Shown here one piece after another: positions 1-8,354 of a DNA stretch of 64,000 bases. The notes beneath the pieces are model-generated. The model was not told where the DNA came from. It worked only from the letters and a program-made list of their open reading frames with translations, and searched no databases. The stretch's first letter is position 1. Each line of letters begins with the position of its first letter. Made by a program: the position numbers and the translations under genes. Source of the stretch: Mycolicibacter engbaekii (GTDB taxonomy: Bacteria; Actinomycetota; Actinomycetes; Mycobacteriales; Mycobacteriaceae); NCBI RefSeq assembly GCF_002101585.1, contig NZ_LQOT01000024.1, forward strand, positions 1 through 64,000, in the 5' to 3' direction.

Positions 1-421
1 GGCGGCGGCGGCGCCGGTCCCGCCGGCGCCGCCGCCGCCCGGGCCGCCGCCGGCCCCCCCGTTATCCCCGGTGGACGGCCTGTCGGCGATGTACCTGGTG
101 GCCGGGCTGCGCCAGCAGGCCAGCCGGGCGGCCGGCACCAGCGCGCGGCGCCGAGCCCCCGAGCCCGACACCAGCGAGGTCGCAGCACCCGCCGCTGCGG
201 CGGAGGTGCCGGCCAAAGCGCGCCGGCGCCGGCGGGCGAAGCTCGACATGATCGGCCGCGGGTATGAGTACATGGATCTGGAGGATTCCGACGAGGACGC
301 TCCGCCGGGCCCGCAACCGGGCGGCTTGACCGCGTTGACCGGTAGTGCCTTGAGCGGCGGCGTGGTCACCCCGATGACACCCGGGACCTGGATGACGCAG
401 CAGCAGACCCAGGCGCCCTGA
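1..421 (+). CDS. PPE family protein, C-terminal part (5' truncated)
   Basis: Open from the left edge (codons begin at position 2) to a TGA at 419-421. About the first 25 residues are almost only Ala, Pro and Gly. They are followed by a basic stretch (AKARRRRRAKLDM) and then an acidic segment with GRGYEYMDLEDSDED. This basic-then-acidic ending with a Y/F-M-D core is typical of the C-termini of mycobacterial PPE proteins, which are exported by type VII secretion. The PPE N-terminal domain and start lie outside the window, so the subfamily cannot be set. It converges on the siderophore transport operon, leaving only 26 bases between stops. Assignment rests on the C-terminal signature alone. Confidence 0.6.
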   Translation, partial: AAAAPVPPAPPPPGPPPAPPLSPVDGLSAMYLVAGLRQQASRAAGTSARRRAPEPDTSEVAAPAAAAEVPAKARRRRRAKLDMIGRGYEYMDLEDSDEDAPPGPQPGGLTALTGSALSGGVVTPMTPGTWMTQQQTQAP

Positions 422-447
422 GCCTCGCCGGTGGTCTTGTGCCTGGC

Positions 448-2220
448 TCAGCGTGGCGGACGAGCCGCCGGGCGGTGGCTCAGCGCGCAGTCCTGACACA
501 GTCCGCCACCGGGTGTGCGGTAGAACAAGCAGCAGCTGGTCCGCCGGTAGTCGGTTGTGGGGTCGTCGAAACGCAGTGTCCCGGCAAGGCGTTCGTCGTC
601 GACCAGGTGCCGTGCCAGCTTCCAGCTCAGCTGGTCGGTCAGGTTGCCGCCGTGGTGCCGGTGCAGGGCGTGCGCGGCGCCCAGTGCCGCGGCGGCGGCG
701 TTGCCGAGCAGGAGCCGCTCGGAGACCGGGCCGAGCCGGCGTACCGCGGCTGCCAGCGGTTGCAGGTGTCCCGCCAGGATCTGCTCGCCCACCCGCGCCG
801 ACATCCGCCCGGGGGTCTCCCCAGGGCCATGCCATGCCAACGGCTCGGGCAGGTGCAGTCCGATGGTGCCGCCGCATTCGGCGTACCGGAGTCGGCCGGG
901 ATCGAGGTCGATCAGCAGCGCGTGTTCGGCCGCGGCGCCCAGGCCGATGGACCACAACCGGGCGGCGTAGCCGAGGTAGAAGGTGGACGCTGCCACCCGA
1001 AATTCCGACGCCCCGATGCGTTCCCGCACCCGGGCGATCAGGCCGGACAGCAGCTCCGGGTCGGTATAGAGCTCGGCCACCGGCCGCCAGTGCGCCGTGC
1101 CGGCGGCCGACAGCGTGAAATATGTTCCGACGGCGGCCAATTCATTCAGGGCCGCGACGGTGCGATCCGGCGGAGCGCAGCGGTGCGCCGTCGTGGGCAG
1201 GCTGCGCAGCAGCCGCGCCAGGTCCGGCAGTGCGGTGTCGCGATCTCCGTTGACGGTGCGCACTGTGATGGCGCGGGATTCGGTTGCCGTGAGCACGATC
1301 TCGGCGGGGGCGTCGCGGTGGTCCGGGGGTCCGAAGCCCTCCCGCGCCAGCACCCGGTACAGGGCCGAACGCAGCGGTTCGGCGGCGTCGACTCGCGCGG
1401 TGCGCACGCGGCGGTCGCCGGTGCGGGTGTCGAGTTCGAACATGCCGCTGCCCGGGTCGAAACGCAACGTGTCGTTACCGAACATCTCGCCGATGCGCCC
1501 GGACAACATCAGCTCCTCGCCGACGGTGTCCACGCAGGTGCCCGCCGGATCCATCAGCCACACCCGGTCGGCCACCCGCAGCGCCAACTCCAGGTCATGG
1601 GTGCTGAGCACCACCGCCATCCGCTGCTCGCGGGCCAGCTCACGCAGCAGGCCGAACAGCGCGGCCCGCGAGGACACGTCCAGGAATGCGGTCGGCTCGT
1701 CGAGGATCAGCAGACCTGGCTGTTGGGCGAGCGCCCGCGCGGTCAGGACGCGCTGGCATTCGCCGTCGGACAGTTCGGCGGCCGGCCGCGGTGCCAGATG
1801 CTGGGCGCCGGCCGCCGCCAGCGCCCAGTCGACGATCTCCTCGTCGGCCGGGCGCAGCCGGGCGCCCAGGCCCAGATGCGGAATGCGGCCGAGTCCGACC
1901 AGTTCCCGCGCCGACAGCAGACCGGGATCGACCCGCCCGGTCAGCACCACCGCCACCCGGCGGGCCAGCTCGTCGCGGGGCAGCGCGGTCAGCTCGGCGC
2001 CGTCCAGCAGGACGCGTCCGCCCAGAGCCGGCTGCAAGCCCGCCAGCGTGCGGATCAGGGTGGACTTGCCCGCGCCGTTGGGCCCGATCAGCACGGTCAG
2101 CTCACCGCGGCGCGCCCGTGCGCTCAGCCCGGCTGCCACCGTCACCGATCGGCGCCGGCGGCGGTAACCGATCGCCAGGCCGTCGAGCTCGACGGCCGGT
2201 GCGGCGCCCGCGCCCGTCAT
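448..2220 (-). CDS. Siderophore ABC transporter ATPase fused to FhuF-like ferric reductase domain
   Basis: A 590-residue protein with two parts. Residues about 10-255 are a FecE/FhuC-type ABC ATPase: Walker A GPNGAGKST at 46-54, signature LSDGE at 150-154, Walker B LLILDEP at 170-176, switch His 208. Residues about 280-590 resemble FhuF siderophore-iron reductase and end in Cys563-Cys564-x10-Cys575-x2-Cys578, the spacing of the FhuF [2Fe-2S] cluster. The ATPase would power uptake and the FhuF part would reduce ferric siderophore to release iron in the cytoplasm. The ATG at 2220 overlaps the permease stop by 4 bp (ATGA), so the gene is the third of an operon. No in-frame stop separates the two parts. 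FhuF is usually a separate protein, so the fusion is unusual. The exact siderophore is unknown. Confidence 0.85.
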   Translation of the reverse strand: MTGAGAAPAVELDGLAIGYRRRRRSVTVAAGLSARARRGELTVLIGPNGAGKSTLIRTLAGLQPALGGRVLLDGAELTALPRDELARRVAVVLTGRVDPGLLSARELVGLGRIPHLGLGARLRPADEEIVDWALAAAGAQHLAPRPAAELSDGECQRVLTARALAQQPGLLILDEPTAFLDVSSRAALFGLLRELAREQRMAVVLSTHDLELALRVADRVWLMDPAGTCVDTVGEELMLSGRIGEMFGNDTLRFDPGSGMFELDTRTGDRRVRTARVDAAEPLRSALYRVLAREGFGPPDHRDAPAEIVLTATESRAITVRTVNGDRDTALPDLARLLRSLPTTAHRCAPPDRTVAALNELAAVGTYFTLSAAGTAHWRPVAELYTDPELLSGLIARVRERIGASEFRVAASTFYLGYAARLWSIGLGAAAEHALLIDLDPGRLRYAECGGTIGLHLPEPLAWHGPGETPGRMSARVGEQILAGHLQPLAAAVRRLGPVSERLLLGNAAAAALGAAHALHRHHGGNLTDQLSWKLARHLVDDERLAGTLRFDDPTTDYRRTSCCLFYRTPGGGLCQDCALSHRPAARPPR

Positions 2221-3251
2221 GCCGGCAACCCCCGGCGGGCCCGCAACAGCACGGCGATCACCAAGGGTGCTCCGATCAGCGCGGTGACCGCGTTGATCGG
2301 GATCACCACGTCGCTGCCGGGCACCTGACTGACGATGCCGCAGGCCAGCGCGGCGGCGGCGCCCAGCAGGGTCACCGCCGGCACCACCACCCGGTGGTCG
2401 GAGGTGCCCATCACGAGCCGGGCGACGTGCGGCACCACCAGCCCGAGGAACGCGACCGGCCCGCAGAATGCGGTGGTCACCCCCGCCAACAGCGACGCCG
2501 AGGCCACCGTCACGACCCGGGCCCGCCGGACATCGATGCCCATGGTCGCCGCGTAGCTCTCGCCGAGCAGCAGGGCATTGAGCGGCCGGACCGTCAGCGC
2601 CGCGGCCACCAGCCCGACGGCCACCAGCGGCAGCAGCAGCCGCAGGTCCGACCAGCTTGTTGCGGCGAAGCTGCCCAGGCCCCACAGCAGGTACTGCTGC
2701 ACCCGCTGCGGATCGGAGTACACCAGCGCCAGGCTCACCAGCGCGGTACTGGCCGCACCGACCATCACGCCGATCAGCAGCAGCGTCGCCGCCGAGCTGG
2801 TCCACCGCGACAGCACCAGTACCAGGCTGAGCATCGCCGCGGCCCCCAGCGCTGCGGCCAGCACCTGCGCCGCACGACCGGCACCGGCCAGGGCGGTGGT
2901 GAACCCACCGCCGGCCGCGCCGGCGGCCAGCACCACCAGCGCGACTCCCAGGCTGGCTCCCGAACTCACGCCGAGGATGTAGGGATCGGCCAGGTTGTTG
3001 CGGAACAGGGTTTGCAGCTGCAGGCCGGCGACCCCGAGTGCGGAGCCGGCGGCCAGCGCGGTGAGCACCCGCGGCAACCGCATGTTGCCCACGATCACCT
3101 GCCAGCGCGGATCGGAGGGCGGCGCACCCACCAGCACCCGGATGGTGTCGGGCAGCGGCACCCGCACCGGGCCCAGTGCCAGGCCCAGCAGGACCAGCAG
3201 TACCACCGCGGCGGCGAGGGCGGCCAGTACCACCGCGGCGCGCGGCCTCAC
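2217..3251 (-). CDS. FecCD-family iron-siderophore ABC permease
   Basis: A 344-residue, strongly hydrophobic protein of the FecCD/BtuC permease family, which forms the membrane channel of iron-siderophore or cobalamin importers. Recognisable family features are PLPDTIRVLVG near the N-terminus, the NMRLPRVLTALAAGSALGVAG segment, the NNLADPYILGVSSGASLG loop, and GPVAFLGLVVPHVAR near residue 265, where the permease contacts its ATPase. The length matches the usual 330-350 residues. Translation starts with GTG at 3251, overlapping the binding-protein stop (GTGA), and its own stop overlaps the ATPase start, so all three genes are probably co-translated. Only one permease gene is present, so a homodimer is expected. 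The fused FhuF domain favours iron over cobalamin. Confidence 0.88.
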   Translation of the reverse strand: MRPRAAVVLAALAAAVVLLVLLGLALGPVRVPLPDTIRVLVGAPPSDPRWQVIVGNMRLPRVLTALAAGSALGVAGLQLQTLFRNNLADPYILGVSSGASLGVALVVLAAGAAGGGFTTALAGAGRAAQVLAAALGAAAMLSLVLVLSRWTSSAATLLLIGVMVGAASTALVSLALVYSDPQRVQQYLLWGLGSFAATSWSDLRLLLPLVAVGLVAAALTVRPLNALLLGESYAATMGIDVRRARVVTVASASLLAGVTTAFCGPVAFLGLVVPHVARLVMGTSDHRVVVPAVTLLGAAAALACGIVSQVPGSDVVIPINAVTALIGAPLVIAVLLRARRGLPA

Positions 3252-4435
3252 GGCTGCACCCGCCGGTAGAACTCGAAGTCGTGCTGCCCGGCGAGGTCGG
3301 GGTGCAGGATCGCAACCAGGTCACCGAGCAGCAGATCCGGCCGGGCGGCTCCCCGTTCCCAGTAGGTGTTGCCGCCGCCGGGGGACACCGCCTTGGTTGC
3401 CGACCACACCTGACCGGTTCGCAAGGCGCTGAGTTCGCCGTATCTGCTGTCGAGGGCCACCGCGTCCGCGAGTGTCCGCCAGTCGTCGGTGACCAGCCAC
3501 AGCGGCGCGGTCCCCGCCCGGGCGTAGACCGACTCGAAGTTCAGGTGGCGGCTCTGGGCGCCGGTGTCGGACAACCACGGGTAGGACCCGCCCGCGTCGG
3601 CGACCAGACGTCCCGCGTAGCTGTCGCCGGTGGGCATCGTCCAGCTGCCCGAGTACATGGTGCCGACCAGGACCTCGACGGGTTCGACGGCTGCCGCCCG
3701 CTGCGCCCAGGAACGGTAGCCGGCACGGATGGACTCGTAGACCTGCCCCGCCTGACGTTCGGTTCCGGTCAGCGCGGCGAACATCTTGATCCACTCGGCC
3801 CGGCCCAGCGGGGTGGGTTCCAGCCATTCGGCGTCGGCGACCACCGGGATACCGGCCGCACGCAGCGCGGCATAGCCGGGATCGTCGATGCCGCCGGTGA
3901 CCACCAGGTCCGGGGCGGCGCCGATCACGCTTTCGGTGTTGATCTGCCCGCCGGGGGCATAGCCGGCGACCTCGCCGGCCGCGATGCGAGCGCGCAGCTG
4001 CGGGTCGGTCACCGCCGCCGGGCTGGCCACCCCGGTGACCACGGTGGTTTGGCCGAGTTCGGCGATCATCGCCAGATGTGTCGTCGAGCCGGAATACAGG
4101 CTGCGCACCGGAACGGTGATCTGCGGCGCCTGCGCCAGCGCACCTGACAGCTCCGGGGCGGGCGCTCCGCAGCGCACCAGCACGTAGCGTTGCGGCTTGC
4201 CGCCGGGATAGGGCTGCGTGACGGTCAGGATCTGGTAGCTGCGGTGGTACTCGATGGCCACGTTGGTGGCCTCGGTCAGCGTCGACTTGTCCGGGAAGTA
4301 GTCGACGGCCGGATCGAAGTCGGTGATGCAGCCCGGGCCGGATCGCGGCGGGCGGGAGGCGGGCTCGGCACAGCCGGCCAAGGCGGCGGCCAGCGCCACC
4401 AGTAGTGCAGGAACTACCCGCAGCGCACGGGACAT
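3248..4435 (-). CDS. Iron-siderophore ABC transporter substrate-binding lipoprotein
   Basis: A 395-residue lipoprotein and first gene of the uptake operon. The signal peptide ends in a lipobox L-A-G-C with Cys22. The mature part has the two-lobed PeriBP fold features of the family: SLYSGSTTHLAMIAELG, a VVTGVAS strand, INTESVIGAAPDLVVTGG, and the C-terminal SATKAVSPGGGNTYWERGAARPDLLLGDL. It would capture ferric siderophore outside the membrane and hand it to the permease. The ATG at 4435 faces cobQ across a 172-bp divergent intergenic region. I looked there for an IdeR-type box and a cobalamin riboswitch and saw neither clearly. Substrate choice between a siderophore and a corrinoid cannot be proven from sequence, but the FhuF-like fusion partner favours iron. 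Confidence 0.85.
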   Translation of the reverse strand: MSRALRVVPALLVALAAALAGCAEPASRPPRSGPGCITDFDPAVDYFPDKSTLTEATNVAIEYHRSYQILTVTQPYPGGKPQRYVLVRCGAPAPELSGALAQAPQITVPVRSLYSGSTTHLAMIAELGQTTVVTGVASPAAVTDPQLRARIAAGEVAGYAPGGQINTESVIGAAPDLVVTGGIDDPGYAALRAAGIPVVADAEWLEPTPLGRAEWIKMFAALTGTERQAGQVYESIRAGYRSWAQRAAAVEPVEVLVGTMYSGSWTMPTGDSYAGRLVADAGGSYPWLSDTGAQSRHLNFESVYARAGTAPLWLVTDDWRTLADAVALDSRYGELSALRTGQVWSATKAVSPGGGNTYWERGAARPDLLLGDLVAILHPDLAGQHDFEFYRRVQP

Positions 4436-4607
4436 GGGCGCAAAATCAGTTTCCTCGTCATCGCCTTACCGCGACATTCTCGCATGCCGTCCGGCGGCGA
4501 CCGGGCGCCAGACCGCACGGCATGGCCGGTGTGCACCCCGGGCCGGTGCCGGGCGCGGCGTTGCGGCAGGCTTAGCGCGACGGCGACGGCGACCGGGAGG
4601 ACAGCTG

Positions 4608-6068
4608 ATGGGGGGAATCCTGATCGCCGGAACCACCAGCGACGCCGGTAAGACCGTGGTTTCCACCGGGATCTGCCGCGCCCTGGCCCGCCGCGGGGTG
4701 CGGGTGGCTCCGTACAAGGCGCAGAACATGTCCAACAACTCCATGGTGTGCCTGGGCGCAGCCGGGGTGGCAGCCGAAATCGGTCGAGCGCAATGGATTC
4801 AGGCCCGCGCCGCGCGAGCCGAACCGGAGCCGGCGATGAACCCGGTGCTGCTCAAACCGGGCAGCGACCAGCAGAGCCACGTGGTGCTGATGGGCCGGCC
4901 GTGGGGGACGTTGTCGTCGTCGAATTGGCTGCACGGGAGGGCGGCGCTGGCGACGGCGGCGCACCGGGCCTACGACGACCTCGCGGGGCGTTACGACGTG
5001 ATCGTCGCCGAGGGGGCGGGCAGTCCGACCGAGATCAACCTGCGCGCCGGGGATTTCGTGAACATGGGCTTGGCGCGGCACGCGGGCCTGCCGGTGGTGG
5101 TCGTCGGTGACATCGACCGTGGCGGGGTGTTCGCGGCGTTCTTCGGCACCGTCGCCCTGCTCTCGCCGGAGGATCAGGCATTGGTGGCGGGATTCATCGT
5201 CAACAAGTTCCGCGGGCGCCGGCAACTGCTCGAACCCGGCTTGGCGGACCTGGAGCGCCTCACCGGCCGGCGGGTGTTCGGCACCCTGCCATGGCACCCG
5301 GAGCTGTGGCTGGACTCCGAGGACGCCCTCGACCTGGACGGCCGGCGCTCGGCGCGTCCCGGGGCACGGCGCGTGGTGGTGATCCGGCTGCCGCGGATCA
5401 GTAATTTCACCGACCTGGACGCCCTCGGCCTGGAACCGGACCTGGATGTGGTGTTCGCGGCCGATCCGCGTGGGGTGTCCGATGCCGATCTGGTGGTGTT
5501 GCCCGGAACCCGCGCGACCATCAGCGACCTGGCCTGGCTGCGTTCCCGGGGGATCGACGCCGCGATCGCCGCACACGCCGCCGCGGGCCGGCCGGTGCTC
5601 GGGATCTGCGGCGGCTTTCAGATGCTGGGCCGGGCGATCCGCGATCCCGAGGGGATCGAGGGCCCACCCGGCGATGTGGCCGGGCTGGGCCTGCTGGACG
5701 TCGAGACCTGTTTCGCCGCCCAGAAGGTGCTGCGGCTGTCCGGGGGCGGATACGAGATTCATCACGGCCGGATCACCCCGGGCCCGACTGCGGGGGCCGA
5801 CGAGGCATTTGCCGGCGGTGTGCGCGCCGGCCAGGTTTTCGGCACGATGCGGCACGGGTGCCTGGAGGTCGACGCCCTGCGTGCGGCGTTTCTGGCCGAC
5901 AGTCTCGGGCTGGCCCCCTCCGGGGTGTCCTTCCCGGTGGCCCGGGAACGCCGACTCGACCTGCTCGCCGACCTGATCGAGGAGCATGTGGACGTCGATG
6001 CGCTGTTGGATCTGGCGCGCGGCGGGCCGGGCCGGGGGCTGCCCTTCCTGGCGCCGGGCGCGCCGTGA
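4608..6068 (+). CDS. cobQ: Cobyric acid synthase
   Basis: A 486-residue CobQ/CbiP. It amidates four side chains of adenosyl-cobyrinic acid a,c-diamide with glutamine and ATP to give cobyric acid. The N-terminal ATPase domain starts with the P-loop-like GTTSDAGKT (residues 8-16) followed by YKAQNMSNNS. The C-terminal type I glutamine amidotransferase domain has nucleophile Cys334 in GICGGFQMLG and a His pair at about 385-386 in YEIHHGR. The length is typical. The ATG at 4608 is chosen because GGAGG lies 7 nt before it and the family begins with this strand-loop. Frame remains open further upstream but has no family similarity. It stands apart from cobD-cobC, 5 kb away. Confidence 0.95.
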   Translation: MGGILIAGTTSDAGKTVVSTGICRALARRGVRVAPYKAQNMSNNSMVCLGAAGVAAEIGRAQWIQARAARAEPEPAMNPVLLKPGSDQQSHVVLMGRPWGTLSSSNWLHGRAALATAAHRAYDDLAGRYDVIVAEGAGSPTEINLRAGDFVNMGLARHAGLPVVVVGDIDRGGVFAAFFGTVALLSPEDQALVAGFIVNKFRGRRQLLEPGLADLERLTGRRVFGTLPWHPELWLDSEDALDLDGRRSARPGARRVVVIRLPRISNFTDLDALGLEPDLDVVFAADPRGVSDADLVVLPGTRATISDLAWLRSRGIDAAIAAHAAAGRPVLGICGGFQMLGRAIRDPEGIEGPPGDVAGLGLLDVETCFAAQKVLRLSGGGYEIHHGRITPGPTAGADEAFAGGVRAGQVFGTMRHGCLEVDALRAAFLADSLGLAPSGVSFPVARERRLDLLADLIEEHVDVDALLDLARGGPGRGLPFLAPGAP

Positions 6069-6092
6069 GGCCGCGTGACGCCGGGACCGGCG

Positions 6093-6539
6093 CTATGCGG
6101 CGATGGTGGCGAGTTGCAGCGCGGCACCCGCGGTCAACAGTGCGCCGACTTTGACCACCTCCAGGCCGGCGTAGGCATAGTGCGCCGACGAGCGCTCGAT
6201 CATGCCGCCGGCCGGGGCGGTCTGTGCCGCCAGCACCGCGTCGGAACGTCGGCGCAGCCGCGGCCGGACCACCAGCATCTGCACGGTGAGCACCGCCACC
6301 GCGAGACCGATCCCCGCCAACGCCGCCGTCCCGGGCGCGGCGGTGGCGACCGCAACCAGCACGACGGTCGCCAGCACGATCTCCACCGCGTTGAGCGCCC
6401 GGAACACCAGCCGGCCGATTCCCAGCCCGAGGGGGATGGTGATGCCCGGCGCCCGGAACTTCAGCGGGGCCTCCAGGAAAGAGATCGCCAGCACCATGCC
6501 CAGCCAGGCGAAGACCACTGCCGCCGCAAGAGCGCTCAT
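6093..6539 (-). CDS. Small membrane protein, about four transmembrane segments
   Basis: A 148-residue protein that I do not recognise as a characterised family. Hydrophobic segments at about 3-20, 50-68, 71-90 and 127-147 predict four membrane passes. A short basic loop RPRLRRRSD at about 93-101 probably faces the cytoplasm. The EAPLKFRAPG motif after the first segment, with conserved-looking charged residues, resembles that of other small actinobacterial four-helix membrane proteins. The ATG at 6539 has a good ribosome binding site (GGAGG in GGAGGTGGCGGT). It is transcribed away from the monooxygenase-like gene and converges on cobQ. No function can be given. Confidence 0.75.
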   Translation of the reverse strand: MSALAAAVVFAWLGMVLAISFLEAPLKFRAPGITIPLGLGIGRLVFRALNAVEIVLATVVLVAVATAAPGTAALAGIGLAVAVLTVQMLVVRPRLRRRSDAVLAAQTAPAGGMIERSSAHYAYAGLEVVKVGALLTAGAALQLATIAA

Positions 6540-6661
6540 ACCGCCACCTCCAGAAGTGTCTGTGTCTGTCAGTAGCAGGTAACCTACCGGTGTCGCCGGG
6601 CGCCGGAAAAGGGTCTTTGGGCGGTAATCCCGGCCACCGGCCATCAGGCAGACTGGCAGCC

Positions 6662-6952
6662 GTGATTGTGGAACACGCGGTACTGCCCATCCGGCCGGGC
6701 AGCGAAGCCGAATTCGAGGCGGCATACGCCCAGGCCCGGCCGTTGATCTCCTGCCAGCCCGGATTCCTGGGTATTTCGATGTCCCGCTCGGTGGAATCGC
6801 CGAACCTGTATCTGATGCTGGTGCAGTGGGAGAACGTCGAGGCGCACACCGAGGGATTCCGCAAGTCGCCGGAATTCGGGCGGTGGCGGGCGTTGTTGCA
6901 CGAGTTCTACGAATCACCCCCGGTGATCGAGCACTTCGTCGGTATCGACTGA
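6662..6952 (+). CDS. Antibiotic biosynthesis monooxygenase (ABM) domain protein
   Basis: A 96-residue single ABM-domain protein of dimeric alpha-beta barrel fold. It begins IVEHAVLPIRPGSEAEFEAAY and contains the strand YLMLVQWENVEAH, then FRKSPEFGRWRALLHEFYESPP, which is the usual helix and closing strand. Family members include cofactor-free oxygenases and haem-degrading enzymes, but the sequence alone gives no substrate. The GTG at 6662 is preferred because it gives the usual domain length. An ATG at 6590 would add 24 low-complexity residues. The Ddn-like gene begins 14 bp downstream, so the two may be co-transcribed. Confidence 0.82.
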   Translation: MIVEHAVLPIRPGSEAEFEAAYAQARPLISCQPGFLGISMSRSVESPNLYLMLVQWENVEAHTEGFRKSPEFGRWRALLHEFYESPPVIEHFVGID

Positions 6953-6966
6953 AGGGATGGCCGCCC

Positions 6967-7392
6967 GTGGACGCCGAACGCACCCTGGAGTTCAACGCAC
7001 GTAATATCGCGGAATTCCGCGGCAGCGGCGGAAAGCTGGGCGGGCCGTTCGAAGGGGCCCCGGTCCTGCTGCTCACCACCACCGGGGCCAAGTCCGGGCA
7101 GCCGCGCACCAGCCCGATGATGTACCTGCCCGAGGGCGACCGGATCTTCGTGTTCGCCTCCAACGAGGGCAAAGACCACCATCCGAGCTGGTATCACAAC
7201 CTGCGGGCGAACCGCTCGGCGACGGTCGAGCTGGGCACCGAGACCTTTCCCGTCATCGCCACCGAGATCACCGGGGCAGAACACGACCGGCTCTACGCGA
7301 TCCAGGCCGAGCGCTATCCCGGCTTCGCGACCTATCGCGAACGCACCGAGCGGATCATCCCGGTGATCGAGCTGACCAGAACCGAGGCGTGA
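6967..7392 (+). CDS. Nitroreductase/deazaflavin (F420)-dependent oxidoreductase, Ddn-like
   Basis: A 141-residue protein of the Ddn (deazaflavin-dependent nitroreductase) split-barrel family. Typical features are VLLLTTTGAKSGQPRTSPMMY (about 35-55), where the Thr/Gly/Lys/Ser run contacts F420 phosphates, then FVFASNEGKDHHPSWYHNL and the C-terminal ERYPGFATYRERTERIIPVIEL. Members reduce quinones or nitroaromatics with F420H2. The GTG at 6967 is chosen: AAGGGA lies about 8 nt before it and the family length fits. Its last 50 or so residues have a diverged, stop-containing copy about 1 kb downstream (8355-8508), so a second paralogue once stood nearby. Confidence 0.88.
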   Translation: MDAERTLEFNARNIAEFRGSGGKLGGPFEGAPVLLLTTTGAKSGQPRTSPMMYLPEGDRIFVFASNEGKDHHPSWYHNLRANRSATVELGTETFPVIATEITGAEHDRLYAIQAERYPGFATYRERTERIIPVIELTRTEA

Positions 7393-7432
7393 GCGGGCCC
7401 GTCACACGCGTGGTTCGCCGATCGACGGCGTC

Positions 7433-7870
7433 TCAGTCCCGGATGTGGGTCAGCCGATAGCGGCGTTCCATGTAGGTCGTATCGGGTGCGGCGAAACCGA
7501 ATTGCTCGTACAGGCCATGCGCATCGGCGGTGTGCAGCGTCCACCGGAAGTCCCTGCCCGGGCCCTCGTCGATCATGGTGCGCAGCAGGCCCTTGCCGAT
7601 CTCCAGGCCGCGCTGGTCCCGCGCGACGTAGACGTCCGCCAGGTAGGCGAAGGCGACACCGTCGGAGACGGCGCGGCAGAACCCGACCATCGCGCCGTCG
7701 CCGGACCGGTAGGCGCCCACCGTGCGCCACGCACTGTCGAGTTGGCGGTCGAACATCGCACGGGTGCGGTACTTCGCCCAGTAGGTGTGCTCGACCAGCT
7801 CGGCCCACAACCAATCCCGGTCGACACGCGCACCGTCGGTCGAGAACTCGACACCGTCCGGGGACGTCAT
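7433..7870 (-). CDS. GNAT family N-acetyltransferase
   Basis: A 145-residue GNAT acetyltransferase. The acetyl-CoA-binding motif A is ADVYVARDQRGLEIGKGLLRTMID (about 83-106, with Q/RGLxxG as the pyrophosphate loop), followed by the usual LYEQFGFAAPDTTYMERRY ending. The substrate is unknown. The ATG at 7870 has a strong ribosome binding site (GAGGAGG). That site and the ATG overlap the end of the relic cobD frame (ATGA at 7870-7867), which suggests that the gene once sat behind a cobD copy in an operon. It converges on the Ddn-like gene with 40 bp between stops. Confidence 0.85.
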   Translation of the reverse strand: MTSPDGVEFSTDGARVDRDWLWAELVEHTYWAKYRTRAMFDRQLDSAWRTVGAYRSGDGAMVGFCRAVSDGVAFAYLADVYVARDQRGLEIGKGLLRTMIDEGPGRDFRWTLHTADAHGLYEQFGFAAPDTTYMERRYRLTHIRD

Positions 7871-8179
7871 CCCTGCCTCCTCATCCTGTCCCGCACCACA
7901 CACCACGCCACCGCGGTGAGCAGGGCGCCGGCGTTCACCCGCCGCGCCAACCGCACCGTGGGTGCGATGTCGCAGGGCGCCGGCGCCCGACCGTAGCCCA
8001 TCGGCGCGCGGTGTTCACACCGATCGCCGTAATCGTTGTTGACCCCACCGAAGCGCAGTCCCAGCGCACCGGCGAAGGCCGCCTCGACCACCCCCGCATT
8101 GGGGCTGGGATGGTGCCGGGCGTCACGGCGCCAGGTGCGCAGCGCGGCGCGCGGATCGGGTCCGAGCGCAGCGGTCAGG
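7867..8179 (-). pseudogene. Relic of cobD (C-terminal third)
   Basis: Reads as the last 104 or so residues of CobD, including RRDARHHPSPNAGVVEAAF and the natural stop at 7867. It lacks the first two thirds. From 8060 to 8179 it matches the intact cobD at 11085-11204 with one difference in 120 bases. From 7867 to about 8059 it is clearly more diverged (roughly 70 per cent at protein level). At 8179/8180 it joins directly to a fragment of cobC. It cannot encode a functional cobinamide-phosphate synthase. Confidence 0.85.
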
Positions 8180-8354
8180 CACAGCGTCGCCGCCGGGTGC
8201 ACAATCCCGGTGGGGTTGGTCGGGTTGCCGACGACCACGAGGTCGGCGTCCGCAGGTATCGCATCGGGGTCCAGCGCAAAGTCGTCGGTGTCGCGACACA
8301 GCACCGTGGTGACGGTGTGGCCGGCGGCGACCAGCGCGGCATGGGGGCCGGTGT
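8060..8354. repeat. Direct-repeat block shared with the intact cobD-cobC operon
   Basis: 295 bases composed of 120 from cobD (matching 11085-11204) and 175 from cobC (matching 12374-12548), in the same orientation and order as the intact genes and about 97-99 per cent identical. The bases on either side are much more diverged. The copies flank the type III glutamine synthetase gene as direct repeats. Confidence 0.9.
8180..8354 (-). pseudogene. Relic of cobC (internal fragment)
   Basis: These 175 bases match intact cobC at 12374-12548 with about five differences. They encode the segment from TGPHAALVAAG to PAATLC (about residues 103-159 of CobC), including NPTNPTG, but lack the PLP-binding lysine region and both ends. 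It continues in frame into the cobD relic, giving an open chimaeric frame of 177 codons (8400 to 7867) that is unlikely to be functional. The join corresponds to loss of 1,169 bases between cobD position 11204 and cobC position 12374. Confidence 0.88.

Noticed and set aside
439..2328. Plus-strand frame of 629 codons opposite the ATPase-FhuF gene
   Set aside because: The minus-strand protein has all ABC and FhuF motifs. The plus frame is Gln/Gly/Arg-rich without any.
4436..4607. Cobalamin riboswitch or IdeR box between the binding lipoprotein gene and cobQ
   Set aside because: No conserved B12-box or paired IdeR half-sites could be made out.
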